A stretch of DNA of 64,000 nt from Brachymonas sp049977365 (GCF_049977365.1 NZ_JBNGEN010000006.1:121422-185421), one strand, 5' to 3'; counted from the stretch's first letter, positions 26,408 through 35,096 are shown. Translations and numbers: made by a program. The notes: generated from the sequence alone by a model not told the origin.

Positions 26408-27241
26408 TCAGCGGTACTGGGCGGCCATTTCACGCGCGCGGCGCCAGCACGCACGCATGGCCTCCACGATGTGTTCTCCCACCTGGTGCTGCTGCATGCT
26501 GGTGATGGCCTCGTGGGTCGTGCCCCCCTTGCTCGTCACACGGGCCCGCAGCACTTCGGGCGCCTCGTCCGATGCCTGCACCAGGGCTGCAGCGCCCGCC
26601 AGCGTCTGCGCGGCCAGCTCGCGGCTCTCGGCCTCGCTCAGCCCCAGCTCCACGCCCCCCTGCATCAGGGCCTCGATCCAGTAGAACACATAGGCAGGCC
26701 CCGATCCGGAAATGGCCGTCACCGCATCCAGCTGCGCTTCCCCCTTCACCCACAGCAGCTTGCCCGTGGGATGGAGCAGGGCATCCGTCAGCTCCCGATC
26801 GGCTGCGGTGGCTCCCGGCGCCGCGTACAGGCCCGACATGCCCTGCCCGATGAGGGAGGGTGTATTGGGCATGCAGCGCACCACGCGGTCGGTTCCCAGC
26901 CAGCGCGCCAGGGTCTCGGTGGTGATGCCAGCCGCCACGCTCAGATGCAGGGCGTCCGGCGTGTGCGGCACCACCGGCAGCGACGCCTCGTGAAACACCT
27001 GCGGCTTCACCGCCCACACCACCACATCGGCACCGGCCAGCTCCGGCCCCGCAGCGCCCAGTGTGTGCACCCCGAACTGCGCCGACAGTCGGGCGCGCGT
27101 CGCCTCCGTCGGGGCCACTACCGTCACCTGGTCCGGGCGCAGCCCTTCCTTGATCAGCCCTCCCAGAATGGCGGAGGCCATGTTCCCGCCCCCGATGAAC
27201 ACAAGACGAAGCTGGGGATGCGCAAAGGCGGAGGCGTGCAT
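26408..27241 (-). CDS. proC: pyrroline-5-carboxylate reductase
   Basis: 277 residues. Catalyses the last step of proline synthesis, reducing 1-pyrroline-5-carboxylate with NAD(P)H. The N-terminal Rossmann motif is FIGGGNMASAILGGLI (about 14-29). The C-terminal dimerisation and active-site region has ISGSGPAYVFYWIEAL and SKGGTTHEAI, both diagnostic. AGGA lies 8 bases before the ATG. It is divergent from the ribosomal protein block and starts a two-gene minus-strand unit with the ICMT-like gene. Confidence 0.96.
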   Translation of the reverse strand: MHASAFAHPQLRLVFIGGGNMASAILGGLIKEGLRPDQVTVVAPTEATRARLSAQFGVHTLGAAGPELAGADVVVWAVKPQVFHEASLPVVPHTPDALHLSVAAGITTETLARWLGTDRVVRCMPNTPSLIGQGMSGLYAAPGATAADRELTDALLHPTGKLLWVKGEAQLDAVTAISGSGPAYVFYWIEALMQGGVELGLSEAESRELAAQTLAGAAALVQASDEAPEVLRARVTSKGGTTHEAITSMQQHQVGEHIVEAMRACWRRAREMAAQYR

Positions 27242-27620
27242 GGAGATGATCCTGAAGACAGAGCCCCGGCACCGACCGGCACCGGCAGCAGAAAAGAGAG
27301 GGAAAGGGCCTGCGCGCAGGCCATTGGGGATCGATTATGCAGCGCCCCTGCTTCCCTGTTCCTGCGTGCGGCACAGCCGGCGCTGCCGTGCGGCGCAACG
27401 ACTGTTGCACACACGCGGCATCCAGGGCACCCAGCTTCGCCTGGATATTGACTTTGTCCCTTGCATCGGCGACAATGCAAAGCTTCGCATCATTTCAGGT
27501 GCGATATGTCTGCCCAACTGAAGCGTCGTGCGTTCTGCATGTGCGCGGATGACGGGCCCAAGACTGGCTTTTGGTGTGCACCGTCTCGGTGTGCTTCGAA
27601 GTACAAGTTGGGAACTCAAA
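27242..27620. other. divergent control region between proC and rplN
   Basis: No gene is seen. It holds the rplN promoter (listed separately) and a leader of about 140 bases. A small hairpin (TCGCA at 27485-27489 with TGCGA at 27500-27504) is at the start of the leader. Confidence 0.5.
27448..27476 (+). promoter_or_regulatory. sigma-70 promoter of the spc-type ribosomal block
   Basis: TTGACT at 27448-27453 and GACAAT at 27471-27476 are separated by 17 bp, a near-consensus pair. Transcription would start near 27483 and give a leader of about 140 bases before rplN. Confidence 0.75.
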
Positions 27621-27989
27621 ATGATCCAAACAGAATCTCGTCTAGAGGTTGCCGACAATACGGGCGCCAAGTCTGTCCTGTGCATCAAGGTGCTGGGCGG
27701 CTCCAAGCGTCGTTACGCTAGCGTCGGCGACATTATCAAGGTCAGCGTCAAGGAAGCTGCGCCGCGTGGTCGCGTCAAGAAGGGCGAGATCTACAGCGCC
27801 GTGGTTGTCCGCACTGCCAAGGGCATCCGCCGTGGCGATGGCTCCCTGATCAAGTTCGATGGCAACGCCGCCGTGTTGCTCAATAGCAAGCTGGAGCCCA
27901 TCGGCACCCGCATCTTCGGTCCCGTGACGCGTGAACTGCGTACCGAGCGCTTCATGAAGATCGTGTCGCTCGCTCCCGAAGTGCTGTAA
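27621..27989 (+). CDS. rplN: 50S ribosomal protein L14
   Basis: 122 residues, full family length, beginning MIQTESRLEVADNTGAK and ending RELRTERFMKIVSLAPEVL. L14 sits at the subunit interface next to L19. It is the first gene of the block here; rpsQ and the S10 cluster that often precede it are not upstream, where proC lies divergently. GGGAA lies 6 bases before the ATG. Confidence 0.99.
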   Translation: MIQTESRLEVADNTGAKSVLCIKVLGGSKRRYASVGDIIKVSVKEAAPRGRVKKGEIYSAVVVRTAKGIRRGDGSLIKFDGNAAVLLNSKLEPIGTRIFGPVTRELRTERFMKIVSLAPEVL

Positions 27990-28000
27990 GGAGAAGAGGC

Positions 28001-28321
28001 ATGAACAAGATTCGCAAAGGCGACGAGGTCATCGTCCTCACCGGTCGCGACAAGGGCAAGCGTGGCGTCGTCGCGCAGCGCAAGGATGACTCCCACCTGC
28101 TGGTGGAGGGTGTCAACATGGTCAAGAAGCACGTCAAGCCCAACCCCATGAAGGGCGAGCAGGGCGGCATCGTGGAAAAGACCATGCCCATCCATCAGTC
28201 CAACGTGGCAATTTTCAATGCGGCAACCGGCAAGGCTGACCGCGTCGGCATCAAGACCCTGGAAGACGGCAGCCGCGTGCGTGTCTTCAAGTCCAGTGGC
28301 GAAGAAATCAAGGTGGCATGA
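28001..28321 (+). CDS. rplX: 50S ribosomal protein L24
   Basis: 106 residues with the KOW-type start MNKIRKGDEVIVLTGRDKGKRGVV. L24 nucleates early 50S assembly. AAGGAGAAG precedes the ATG. The gene lies 11 bases after rplN. Its TGA overlaps an ATG (ATGA) just ahead of rplE. Confidence 0.99.
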   Translation: MNKIRKGDEVIVLTGRDKGKRGVVAQRKDDSHLLVEGVNMVKKHVKPNPMKGEQGGIVEKTMPIHQSNVAIFNAATGKADRVGIKTLEDGSRVRVFKSSGEEIKVA

Positions 28322-28323
28322 AC

Positions 28324-28863
28324 ATGGCACGTCTGCAGCAACACTATCGCGAAAAAGTCGTGGCCGAGCTGACCAAGAAATTTGGTTACAAGTCTCCCAT
28401 GCAAGTGCCGCGCATCACCAAGATCACCCTGAACATGGGTGTCGGTGAAGCCGTTGCCGACAAGAAGGTCATGGACAACGCCGTGGCCGACCTGACCAAG
28501 ATCGCCGGTCAGAAGCCTGTCGTCACCAAGGCCAAGAAGGCCATCGCAGGCTTCAAGATCCGTGAAGGCCAGCCCCTGGGCTGCATGGTCACCCTGCGTG
28601 GCGTGCGGATGTACGAATTCCTGGATCGCTTCGTCACCGTGGCACTGCCCCGCGTGCGCGACTTCCGTGGTATCTCCGGCCGTTCCTTCGATGGCCGTGG
28701 CAACTACAACGTCGGCGTCAAGGAACAGATCATTTTCCCCGAAATTGAGTACGACAAGGTCGATGCCCTGCGCGGTCTCAATATCAGCATCACCACGACG
28801 GCCAAGACCGATGAAGAGTGCAAGGCACTGCTCGCCGGTTTCCGTTTCCCGTTCAAGAACTGA
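28324..28863 (+). CDS. rplE: 50S ribosomal protein L5
   Basis: 179 residues from the ATG at 28324 (MARLQQHYREKVVAEL), the usual start and length in betaproteobacteria; an ATG two codons earlier overlaps the rplX stop and could also be used. L5 binds 5S rRNA and contacts the P-site tRNA. KITLNMGVGEAVADKK and the C-terminal KTDEECKALLAGFRFPFKN are conserved. Confidence 0.98.
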   Translation: MARLQQHYREKVVAELTKKFGYKSPMQVPRITKITLNMGVGEAVADKKVMDNAVADLTKIAGQKPVVTKAKKAIAGFKIREGQPLGCMVTLRGVRMYEFLDRFVTVALPRVRDFRGISGRSFDGRGNYNVGVKEQIIFPEIEYDKVDALRGLNISITTTAKTDEECKALLAGFRFPFKN

Positions 28864-28871
28864 GGTGCTTT

Positions 28872-29177
28872 GTGGCTAAATTAGCTTTGATCCAACGCGA
28901 ACTCAAGCGCGAAAAAATGGTGGCCAAGTACGCCAAGAAGCATGCCGAGCTCAAGGCCATCTTCAAGGATGTCTCCAAGAGCGACGAAGAGCGCGATGCC
29001 GCCCTTCTGGCCCTCCAGAAACTGCCCCGCAATGCCAGCCCCGTCCGCCAGCGCAACCGCTGCGAGCTGACCGGCCGTCCGCGCGGCACCTTCCGCCAGT
29101 TCGGCCTCGGCCGTTCCAAGATCCGTGAAATGGCGTTCGCCGGTGGCATCCCCGGTGTCACCAAGGCTAGCTGGTAA
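28872..29177 (+). CDS. rpsN: 30S ribosomal protein S14
   Basis: 101 residues from a GTG start (VAKLALIQREL...), the standard long, zinc-free form; only one cysteine is present, so it is not the CxxC type. GAGGTG lies 5 bases upstream. S14 helps assemble the 30S head. RNRCELTGRPRGTFRQFGLGR and the terminal GIPGVTKASW are diagnostic. Confidence 0.98.
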   Translation: MAKLALIQRELKREKMVAKYAKKHAELKAIFKDVSKSDEERDAALLALQKLPRNASPVRQRNRCELTGRPRGTFRQFGLGRSKIREMAFAGGIPGVTKASW

Positions 29178-29195
29178 TCGGCAGGAGAATCAACA

Positions 29196-29591
29196 ATGAG
29201 CATGAGCGATCCCATCGCCGATCTGCTGACCCGCATCCGCAACGCGCAGATGGTCAGCAAGGCTACCGTGACGGTGCCGGCTTCCAAGGTGAAGACCGCG
29301 ATCGTCCAGGTCCTGAAGGACGAAGGCTACATCGACGGTTTTGAAGTCAAGACCGAAGAAGGCAAGTCCGTTCTGGAAATTGCCCTCAAGTACTACGCCG
29401 GTCGCCCCGTCATCGAGCGCATCGAGCGCGTCAGCCGTCCCGGCCTGCGCGTGTACAAGAGCAGCAAGACTCTGCCGCAGGTCATGAATGGCCTCGGCGT
29501 CGCCATCGTCACTACCCCCAAGGGTGTGATGACCGACCGCAAGGCTCGCGCCAGCGGCGTGGGCGGCGAAGTCCTGTGCTACGTGGCGTAA
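29196..29591 (+). CDS. rpsH: 30S ribosomal protein S8
   Basis: 131 residues, MSMSDPIADLLTRIRNAQ to RASGVGGEVLCYVA. S8 binds helix 21 of 16S rRNA and in enteric bacteria represses the spc operon at a site near rplE; whether that control operates here was not examined. AGGAG precedes the start. Confidence 0.99.
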   Translation: MSMSDPIADLLTRIRNAQMVSKATVTVPASKVKTAIVQVLKDEGYIDGFEVKTEEGKSVLEIALKYYAGRPVIERIERVSRPGLRVYKSSKTLPQVMNGLGVAIVTTPKGVMTDRKARASGVGGEVLCYVA

Positions 29592-29612
29592 TCGAAGCGA
29601 GGAGAATGTCAA

Positions 29613-30146
29613 ATGTCCCGTGTAGGTAAACTCCCCGTCGCCATCCCGCAGGGCGTCGATGTGTCCATCACCGCGGAAAGCATCCAGGTCAAGGGTTCCG
29701 GTGGCATGCTGTCCGCTGTGGCCAATCCCCTGGTCAAGGTCGAATCCCAGGACGGCAAGCTGTCCTTCGTCCCCGCCGACGAATCCCGTGAAGCCAACGC
29801 CATGTCCGGCACGCTGCGTCAGCTCGTGAGCAACATGGTGATCGGCGTGAGCAAGGGCTTCGAGAAGAAGCTGTCCCTCATCGGCGTGGGCTACAAGGCC
29901 TCCGTTCAGGGCAACAAACTCAATCTGAACGTCGGTTACTCGCATCCGGTGGTCATGGAAATGCCCGAAGGCATCACCGTCGTGACCCCGACGCCGACCG
30001 AAGTCGTCATCAAGGGTGCTGATCGTCAGCGCGTGGGTCAGGTGGCTGCCGAAGTGCGTGCCACCCGTCCTCCCGAGCCTTACAAGGGCAAGGGCGTGCG
30101 CTACGCCGACGAGAAGGTCATCATCAAAGAGACCAAGAAGAAATAA
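29613..30146 (+). CDS. rplF: 50S ribosomal protein L6
   Basis: 177 residues with the two L6 repeats; starts MSRVGKLPVAIPQGVDV and carries RATRPPEPYKGKGVRYADE near the end, the family signature. L6 lies near the factor-binding site. GAGGAG precedes the ATG. Confidence 0.99.
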   Translation: MSRVGKLPVAIPQGVDVSITAESIQVKGSGGMLSAVANPLVKVESQDGKLSFVPADESREANAMSGTLRQLVSNMVIGVSKGFEKKLSLIGVGYKASVQGNKLNLNVGYSHPVVMEMPEGITVVTPTPTEVVIKGADRQRVGQVAAEVRATRPPEPYKGKGVRYADEKVIIKETKKK

Positions 30147-30157
30147 GGAACGGCATC

Positions 30158-30523
30158 ATGTTGAACAAGAAAGCACAACGTATTCGCCGTGCACGCCAGA
30201 CCCGCATCCGCATCGCGGGTCAGGGTGTGCCCCGCCTGACCGTGAACCGCACCAACCTGCACATGTACGCAGCCGTGATCTCTGGCTGTGGCACGAAGGT
30301 GCTGGCCTCCGCTTCCACTGCCGAAGCCGACATCCGCAAGGAACTCGGCACCTCCGGCAAGGGCGGCAACGTCGCTGCAGCAACCCTGATCGGCAAGCGC
30401 ATTGCCGAGAAGGCCAAGGCTGCCGGCATCGAGAAGGTCGCCTTCGACCGCGCTGGCTTTGCCTACCACGGCCGTGTCAAGGCCCTGGCTGACGCCGCCC
30501 GCGAAGCTGGCTTGCAGTTCTAA
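30158..30523 (+). CDS. rplR: 50S ribosomal protein L18
   Basis: 121 residues, starting MLNKKAQRIRRARQTRIRIAG with the basic N-terminus that contacts 5S rRNA, and ending FDRAGFAYHGRVKALADAAREAGLQF. It lies between rplF and rpsE as in most bacteria. Confidence 0.99.
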   Translation: MLNKKAQRIRRARQTRIRIAGQGVPRLTVNRTNLHMYAAVISGCGTKVLASASTAEADIRKELGTSGKGGNVAAATLIGKRIAEKAKAAGIEKVAFDRAGFAYHGRVKALADAAREAGLQF

Positions 30524-30540
30524 GCAGATTGGAATCAAAA

Positions 30541-31062
30541 ATGGCAAAAGTACAAGCTAAATCGCAAGACGACGCACGCGACGACGGCCTTCGCGAGAAG
30601 ATGATCGCGGTCAACCGCGTCACCAAGGTCGTCAAGGGTGGTCGTATCCTCGGCTTCGCAGCGCTCACCGTGGTGGGCGACGGCGACGGTGGTGTCGGCA
30701 TGGGCAAGGGCAAGTCCAAGGAAGTGCCCGCTGCCGTGCAGAAGGCCATGGAAGAAGCCCGCCACAACATGGTGAAGGTGTCCCTCAAGAACGGCACCAT
30801 TCATCACGAAGTGATGGGGCACCATGGTGCCGCACGCGTCATGATGGCTCCCGCTCCCAAGGGTACCGGCATCATCGCCGGCGGCCCGATGCGCGCCGTC
30901 TTCGAAGTGATGGGCATCACCGACATCGTGGCCAAGAGCCACGGGTCTTCCAACCCCTACAACATGGTCCGCGCCACCTTCGACGCGCTGCGCAATGCCT
31001 CCACCCCCGCCGAGGTGGCCGCCAAGCGTGGCAAGAGCGTGGAAGACATCTTCGCCGCCTGA
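30541..31062 (+). CDS. rpsE: 30S ribosomal protein S5
   Basis: 173 residues from MAKVQAKSQDD; an upstream in-frame ATG four codons earlier overlaps the spacer and is less likely. The double-stranded RNA-binding-like N-domain (REKMIAVNRVTKVVKGGR) and GTGIIAGGPMRAVFEVMGI are diagnostic. S5 acts in decoding fidelity and mRNA unwinding. Confidence 0.98.
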   Translation: MAKVQAKSQDDARDDGLREKMIAVNRVTKVVKGGRILGFAALTVVGDGDGGVGMGKGKSKEVPAAVQKAMEEARHNMVKVSLKNGTIHHEVMGHHGAARVMMAPAPKGTGIIAGGPMRAVFEVMGITDIVAKSHGSSNPYNMVRATFDALRNASTPAEVAAKRGKSVEDIFAA

Positions 31063-31073
31063 GGAAGAACAGC

Positions 31074-31256
31074 ATGTCCGACAAGCAAACCGTCAAGCTC
31101 CAGCTGGTTCGCAGCCCCATCGGCTGCAAAGAAAGCCACCGTGCCACCGTGCGTGGCCTGGGCCTGCGCAAACTCAACAGCGTCAGCGAACTGCAGGACA
31201 CCCCTGCCGTGCGCGGCATGATCAACAAGATCAGCTACCTGGTCAAAATCCTCTGA
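31074..31256 (+). CDS. rpmD: 50S ribosomal protein L30
   Basis: 60 residues, the full family length; KLQLVRSPIGCKESHRATVRGLGLRK is the L30 signature. It lies 11 bases after rpsE with AGGAAGAAC upstream. Confidence 0.99.
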   Translation: MSDKQTVKLQLVRSPIGCKESHRATVRGLGLRKLNSVSELQDTPAVRGMINKISYLVKIL

Positions 31257-31265
31257 GGTCTGAAG

Positions 31266-31697
31266 ATGGAACTCAACAACATCAAGCCTGCGGAAGGTGC
31301 CAAGCACGCCAAGCGTCGCGTCGGTCGCGGCATTGGTTCGGGCCTGGGCAAGACTGCAGGTCGTGGTCACAAGGGCCAGAAGTCCCGTTCCGGTGGTTAC
31401 CACAAGGTCGGCTTCGAAGGGGGCCAGATGCCGATGCAGCGCCGCATGCCCAAGCGCGGCTTCAAATCGCATCTGCTCAAGTACAACGCCGAGATCAACC
31501 TCAACGAACTCAATCAGCTCGGGCTGGATGAAGTCGATCTGGCTGCTCTCAAGCAGGCCGGCTTCATCAGCCAGATGACCAAGGTCGTCAAGGTCGTCAA
31601 GAGCGGCGAGCTGACCCGTGCGGTCAAGCTCACCGGCATCGGTGCAACCGCAGGCGCCAAGGCAGCCATCGAGGCTGCTGGCGGCAGCCTGGCCTGA
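31266..31697 (+). CDS. rplO: 50S ribosomal protein L15
   Basis: 143 residues. The Gly/Arg-rich N-terminus (KRRVGRGIGSGLGKTAGRGHKGQ) penetrates 23S rRNA, and the C-terminal domain ends IEAAGGSLA. It lies 9 bases after rpmD. Confidence 0.99.
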   Translation: MELNNIKPAEGAKHAKRRVGRGIGSGLGKTAGRGHKGQKSRSGGYHKVGFEGGQMPMQRRMPKRGFKSHLLKYNAEINLNELNQLGLDEVDLAALKQAGFISQMTKVVKVVKSGELTRAVKLTGIGATAGAKAAIEAAGGSLA

Positions 31698-31727
31698 TTG
31701 GACTGACGGAACACAAGGGCGCACAAC

Positions 31728-33047
31728 GTGGCAACAAGTCTGGCAAACACGGCAAGCTCACCCAAGTACGGCGACCTGCGTCGCCGTCTGGTGTTCCTGC
31801 TGATGGCTCTGGTCGTCTACCGGATCGGAGCGCACATCCCGGTGCCTGGCATCGACCCCAACCAGCTGCATCAGCTGTTCCAGGGGCAGCAGGGCGGCAT
31901 CCTGAACCTGTTCAACATGTTCTCGGGCGGTGCGCTGTCGCGCTTCACGGTCTTTGCTCTGGGGATCATGCCGTACATCTCGGCATCGATCATCATGCAG
32001 CTGATGACCTACGTCGTGCCCAGCTTCGAGCAGATCAAGAAGGAAGGCCAGGCCGGTCAGCGCAAGATCACCCAGTACACCCGCTACGGAACGCTGTTCC
32101 TGGCCGTCTTCCAGTCCTTCGGCATCGCCGTGGCACTGGAGAATGCCCAGGGCCTGGTGCTCGATCCCGGAATGACCTTCCGTCTCACGACGGTGGTCAG
32201 CCTGACGGCCGGCACCCTGTTCCTGATGTGGCTGGGCGAGCAGATCACGGAGCGCGGTCTCGGCAACGGGATCTCCATCCTGATCTTCGCCGGCATCGCT
32301 GCGGGTCTGCCGCATGCCATCGCCGGTCTGCTCGAGCTCGTGCGGACCAACTCCATGAGCATCGTCGTGGCACTGTTCATCCTCGTGGTGGTGGCGCTGG
32401 TGACGTACTTCGTGGTGTTCGTCGAGCGCGGTCAGCGCAAGATCCTGATCAACTATGCGCGCCGCCAGGTGGGCAACAAGGTGTACGGAGGACAGTCGTC
32501 CTATCTGCCCCTCAAGCTCAACATGGCCGGTGTGATCCCCCCGATCTTCGCATCGTCGATCATCCTGCTGCCGGCTACGGTGGTGAACTGGTTCAGCAGC
32601 GGCGACCGCATGCGCTGGCTCAAGAACATCGCCGCCTCGCTGACTCCGGGCCAGCCGATCTACATCGCGCTCTACGCTGCAGCCATCGTGTTCTTCTGCT
32701 TCTTCTACACGGGACTCGTCTTCAACAGTCGCGAGACTGCAGACAATCTCAAGAAGAGTGGAGCCTTCGTGCCGGGCATCCGTCCGGGCGATCACACGGC
32801 ACGCTACATCGACAAGATCCTGCTGCGTCTGACGCTGGTAGGGGCGGTCTACATCACCCTGGTGTGCCTGCTGCCTGAATTCCTGATTTTGAAATACAAC
32901 GTGCCCTTCTACTTCGGCGGCACCTCGCTGCTGATCATCGTAGTCGTCACCATGGACTTCATGGCCCAGGTGCAGAACTACATGATGACCCAGCAGTACG
33001 ACGCCCTGCTCAAGAAGGCCAATTTCAAGACCGGAGGAGGGCGCTGA
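31728..33047 (+). CDS. secY: protein translocase subunit SecY
   Basis: 439 residues with the ten transmembrane helices of the SecYEG channel. It begins MATSLANTASSPKYGDLRRRLVFLLMALVVYRIG from a GTG codon. The conserved first cytoplasmic segments (GALSRFTVFALGIMPYISASIIMQL) and the C5-loop region (FVPGIRPGDHTARYIDKILLRLT) are intact. Its place between rplO and infA is the standard spc order. GGAGGAGG at its 3' end serves as the ribosome site for infA. Confidence 0.99.
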   Translation: MATSLANTASSPKYGDLRRRLVFLLMALVVYRIGAHIPVPGIDPNQLHQLFQGQQGGILNLFNMFSGGALSRFTVFALGIMPYISASIIMQLMTYVVPSFEQIKKEGQAGQRKITQYTRYGTLFLAVFQSFGIAVALENAQGLVLDPGMTFRLTTVVSLTAGTLFLMWLGEQITERGLGNGISILIFAGIAAGLPHAIAGLLELVRTNSMSIVVALFILVVVALVTYFVVFVERGQRKILINYARRQVGNKVYGGQSSYLPLKLNMAGVIPPIFASSIILLPATVVNWFSSGDRMRWLKNIAASLTPGQPIYIALYAAAIVFFCFFYTGLVFNSRETADNLKKSGAFVPGIRPGDHTARYIDKILLRLTLVGAVYITLVCLLPEFLILKYNVPFYFGGTSLLIIVVVTMDFMAQVQNYMMTQQYDALLKKANFKTGGGR

Positions 33048-33050
33048 GAA

Positions 33051-33269
33051 ATGGCAAAGGACGATGTCATTCAGATGCAGGGAGAGGTCGCAGAGAATCT
33101 CCCGAATGCCACCTTCCGCGTCAAGCTTGAAAACGGGCACATGGTGCTCGGTCACATCTCCGGGAAGATGCGTATGCACTACATCCGCATCCTGCCTGGC
33201 GACAAGGTCACCGTGGAGCTGACGCCCTACGATTTATCCAAAGCGCGCATTGTGTTCCGCGCCAAGTAA
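33051..33269 (+). CDS. infA: translation initiation factor IF-1
   Basis: 72 residues, a single S1/OB domain (NATFRVKLENGHMVLGHISGKMR). IF-1 blocks the A site during initiation. It starts 4 bases after the secY stop. The internal position between secY and rpmJ is typical of betaproteobacteria. Confidence 0.98.
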   Translation: MAKDDVIQMQGEVAENLPNATFRVKLENGHMVLGHISGKMRMHYIRILPGDKVTVELTPYDLSKARIVFRAK

Positions 33270-33291
33270 GCAAGAGTTTGAGGAGAGAAAC

Positions 33292-33405
33292 ATGAAAGTC
33301 TCGGCTTCGGTAAAGAAAATTTGCCGCAACTGCAAGATCATTCGCCGCAAGGGCGTGGTGCGCGTCATCTGCACCGACCCGCGTCACAAACAGCGTCAAG
33401 GCTGA
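33292..33405 (+). CDS. rpmJ: 50S ribosomal protein L36
   Basis: 37 residues, MKVSASVKKICRNCKIIRRK to DPRHKQRQG. It is the zinc-binding (C+) form, with C11, C14, C27 and H32 in place. GAGGAG precedes the ATG by 5-8 bases. Too short for many gene finders but certain by sequence and position. Confidence 0.98.
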   Translation: MKVSASVKKICRNCKIIRRKGVVRVICTDPRHKQRQG

Positions 33406-33426
33406 TCACAGTAACAGAGGAATCCC

Positions 33427-33792
33427 ATGGCACGTATTGCTGGTATCAACATTCCGCCGCAACAGCACGCTGAGATCGGCCTGACCGCCATTTATGGCAT
33501 CGGTCGTACCCGCGCCCGCGACATCTGCGACGCCTGTGGCATCGCCTATTCCAAGAAGGTCAAGGACCTGACCGACGGCGATCTCGAAAAGATTCGCGAC
33601 GCTCTCGCGCACTACACCCTCGAAGGTGACCTGCGTCGCGAGACCACGATGAACATCAAGCGCCTGATGGACATTGGCTGCTACCGCGGCTTCCGTCATC
33701 GCCGTGGCCTGCCGGTGCGCGGTCAGCGCACCCGCACCAATGCGCGTACGCGCAAGGGTCCGCGCAAGGCTGCCCAGTCCCTGAAGAAATAA
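33427..33792 (+). CDS. rpsM: 30S ribosomal protein S13
   Basis: 121 residues starting MARIAGINIPPQQHAEIGLTAIYGIGRTRA, with a basic C-tail (RTRTNARTRKGPRKAAQSLKK) that reaches the P-site tRNA. First gene of the alpha-operon part. Confidence 0.99.
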   Translation: MARIAGINIPPQQHAEIGLTAIYGIGRTRARDICDACGIAYSKKVKDLTDGDLEKIRDALAHYTLEGDLRRETTMNIKRLMDIGCYRGFRHRRGLPVRGQRTRTNARTRKGPRKAAQSLKK

Positions 33793-33814
33793 TCGAGAAG
33801 GCTGAAGAATCATC

Positions 33815-34216
33815 ATGGCTAAACCGTCCAACAACGCAGCATCCCGCGTCCGCAAGAAAGTCCGCAAGAACATTGCCGACGGCATTGCCCACGTGCATGC
33901 GTCGTTCAACAACACCATCATCACCATCACCGACCGTCAGGGCAACGCACTGTCCTGGGCTTCTTCCGGTGGTCAAGGCTTCAAGGGTTCCCGCAAGTCC
34001 ACTCCGTTTGCTGCTCAGGTGGCTTCCGAAGTGGCTGGCCGCGCTGCCGTCGAGCAGGGCATCAAGAACCTCGAAGTCGAGATCAAGGGTCCCGGCCCCG
34101 GCCGCGAATCCTCGGTGCGCGCACTGGCTGCACTTGGCATTAAAATCACGTCCATTTCCGACGTGACGCCCGTGCCGCACAACGGCTGTCGCCCGCAAAA
34201 GCGCCGTCGCATCTGA
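33815..34216 (+). CDS. rpsK: 30S ribosomal protein S11
   Basis: 133 residues with HVHASFNNTIITITDRQGNALSWASSGGQGFKGSRKSTPFAAQ and the terminal PHNGCRPQKRRRI. It forms the 30S platform with S7 and S18. A terminator-like hairpin follows. Confidence 0.99.
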   Translation: MAKPSNNAASRVRKKVRKNIADGIAHVHASFNNTIITITDRQGNALSWASSGGQGFKGSRKSTPFAAQVASEVAGRAAVEQGIKNLEVEIKGPGPGRESSVRALAALGIKITSISDVTPVPHNGCRPQKRRRI

Positions 34217-34235
34217 TTTTTTTACCAAGCCCACT

Positions 34236-34274
34236 GCCGCCAACGCTATTCAGGGTTGGCGGCTCCTGCTTTTT
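34236..34274 (+). terminator. hairpin with T-run between rpsK and rpsD
   Basis: A perfect 9-bp stem (GCCGCCAAC at 34236-34244, GTTGGCGGC at 34255-34263) is followed six bases later by five T residues. It may be a partial terminator or attenuator setting lower expression of rpsD and later genes. Confidence 0.6.
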
Positions 34275-34308
34275 CTGAAAGCAGCAGTCATTCACAAGGA
34301 AAAACACC

Positions 34309-34932
34309 GTGGCACGTTATCTTGGCCCCAAGGCAAAACTCGCACGCCGTGAAGGCACCGACCTGTTCCTGAAGAGCGCACGCCGCTCCATCAGCGACAA
34401 GAGCAAATTTGAAGTCAAACCCGGTCAGCATGGCCGCATCTCCGGCCAGCGTACGTCCGACTTCGGTCTGCAGCTGCGCGAGAAGCAGAAGGTCAAGCGC
34501 ATGTACGGCGTTCTGGAGCGTCAGTTCCGCCGCTATTTTGCCGAGGCCGAGCGTCGCCGTGGCAACACCGGTGCCAACCTGCTGTTCCTGCTCGAATCGC
34601 GTCTGGACAACGTGGTCTTCCGCATGGGTTTCGGTTCCACCCGTGCCGAAGCGCGCCAGCTGGTTTCCCACAAGGCCATCCTGGTCAACGGTCAGCAGGT
34701 CAACATCCCTTCCTACCAGGTCAAGCCTGGTGACGTGATCGCCGTGCGCGAGAAGTCCGCCAAGCAAAACCGCGTGGTCGAGGCCCTGCAGCTGGCCGGT
34801 CAAGTCGGTTTCCCGGGCTGGGTGGAAGTGAATGCCGAGAAGGCAGAAGGCGTGTTCAAGAAGACGCCGGATCGTGACGAGTTCGCAGCAGATGTGAACG
34901 AATCGCTGATCGTCGAATTGTATTCTCGTTAA
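34309..34932 (+). CDS. rpsD: 30S ribosomal protein S4
   Basis: 207 residues from a GTG start (VARYLGPKAKLARREGTDLFLKS) with AAGGAAAA upstream. The S4 RNA-binding domain (RLDNVVFRMGFGSTRAEARQLVSHKAILVNGQ) is complete. S4 starts 30S assembly and is the alpha-operon repressor in E. coli. Its leader contains a hairpin, consistent with local control. Confidence 0.99.
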   Translation: MARYLGPKAKLARREGTDLFLKSARRSISDKSKFEVKPGQHGRISGQRTSDFGLQLREKQKVKRMYGVLERQFRRYFAEAERRRGNTGANLLFLLESRLDNVVFRMGFGSTRAEARQLVSHKAILVNGQQVNIPSYQVKPGDVIAVREKSAKQNRVVEALQLAGQVGFPGWVEVNAEKAEGVFKKTPDRDEFAADVNESLIVELYSR

Positions 34933-34937
34933 TTCCA

Positions 34938-34963
34938 GGAAATACGGCGTCAGCCGTATTTCC
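34938..34963 (+). other. perfect 11-bp hairpin between rpsD and rpoA
   Basis: GGAAATACGGC (34938-34948) pairs perfectly with 34953-34963 across a GTCA loop. No T-run follows, so it may be a processing, stability or attenuation element and not a simple terminator. Confidence 0.6.
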
Positions 34964-35017
34964 GCGTTTGGGCTTCGGCGCTCCCAGAGCTGGCAGACGC
35001 ATCATATTGTTTCGGTT

Positions 35018-35042
35018 CCTGACGCCATTTGCATGCGTCAGG
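35018..35042 (+). other. 8-bp hairpin in the rpoA leader
   Basis: CCTGACGC (35018-35025) pairs with GCGTCAGG (35035-35042) across a 9-base loop, 54 bases before the rpoA ATG. Role unknown; possibly part of autogenous or attenuation control. Confidence 0.45.
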
Positions 35043-35096
35043 GGCTTCACCAGCCTTACCGGTGTAACGAGCCGGGGGTATTGAGAGGAAGTCGGA

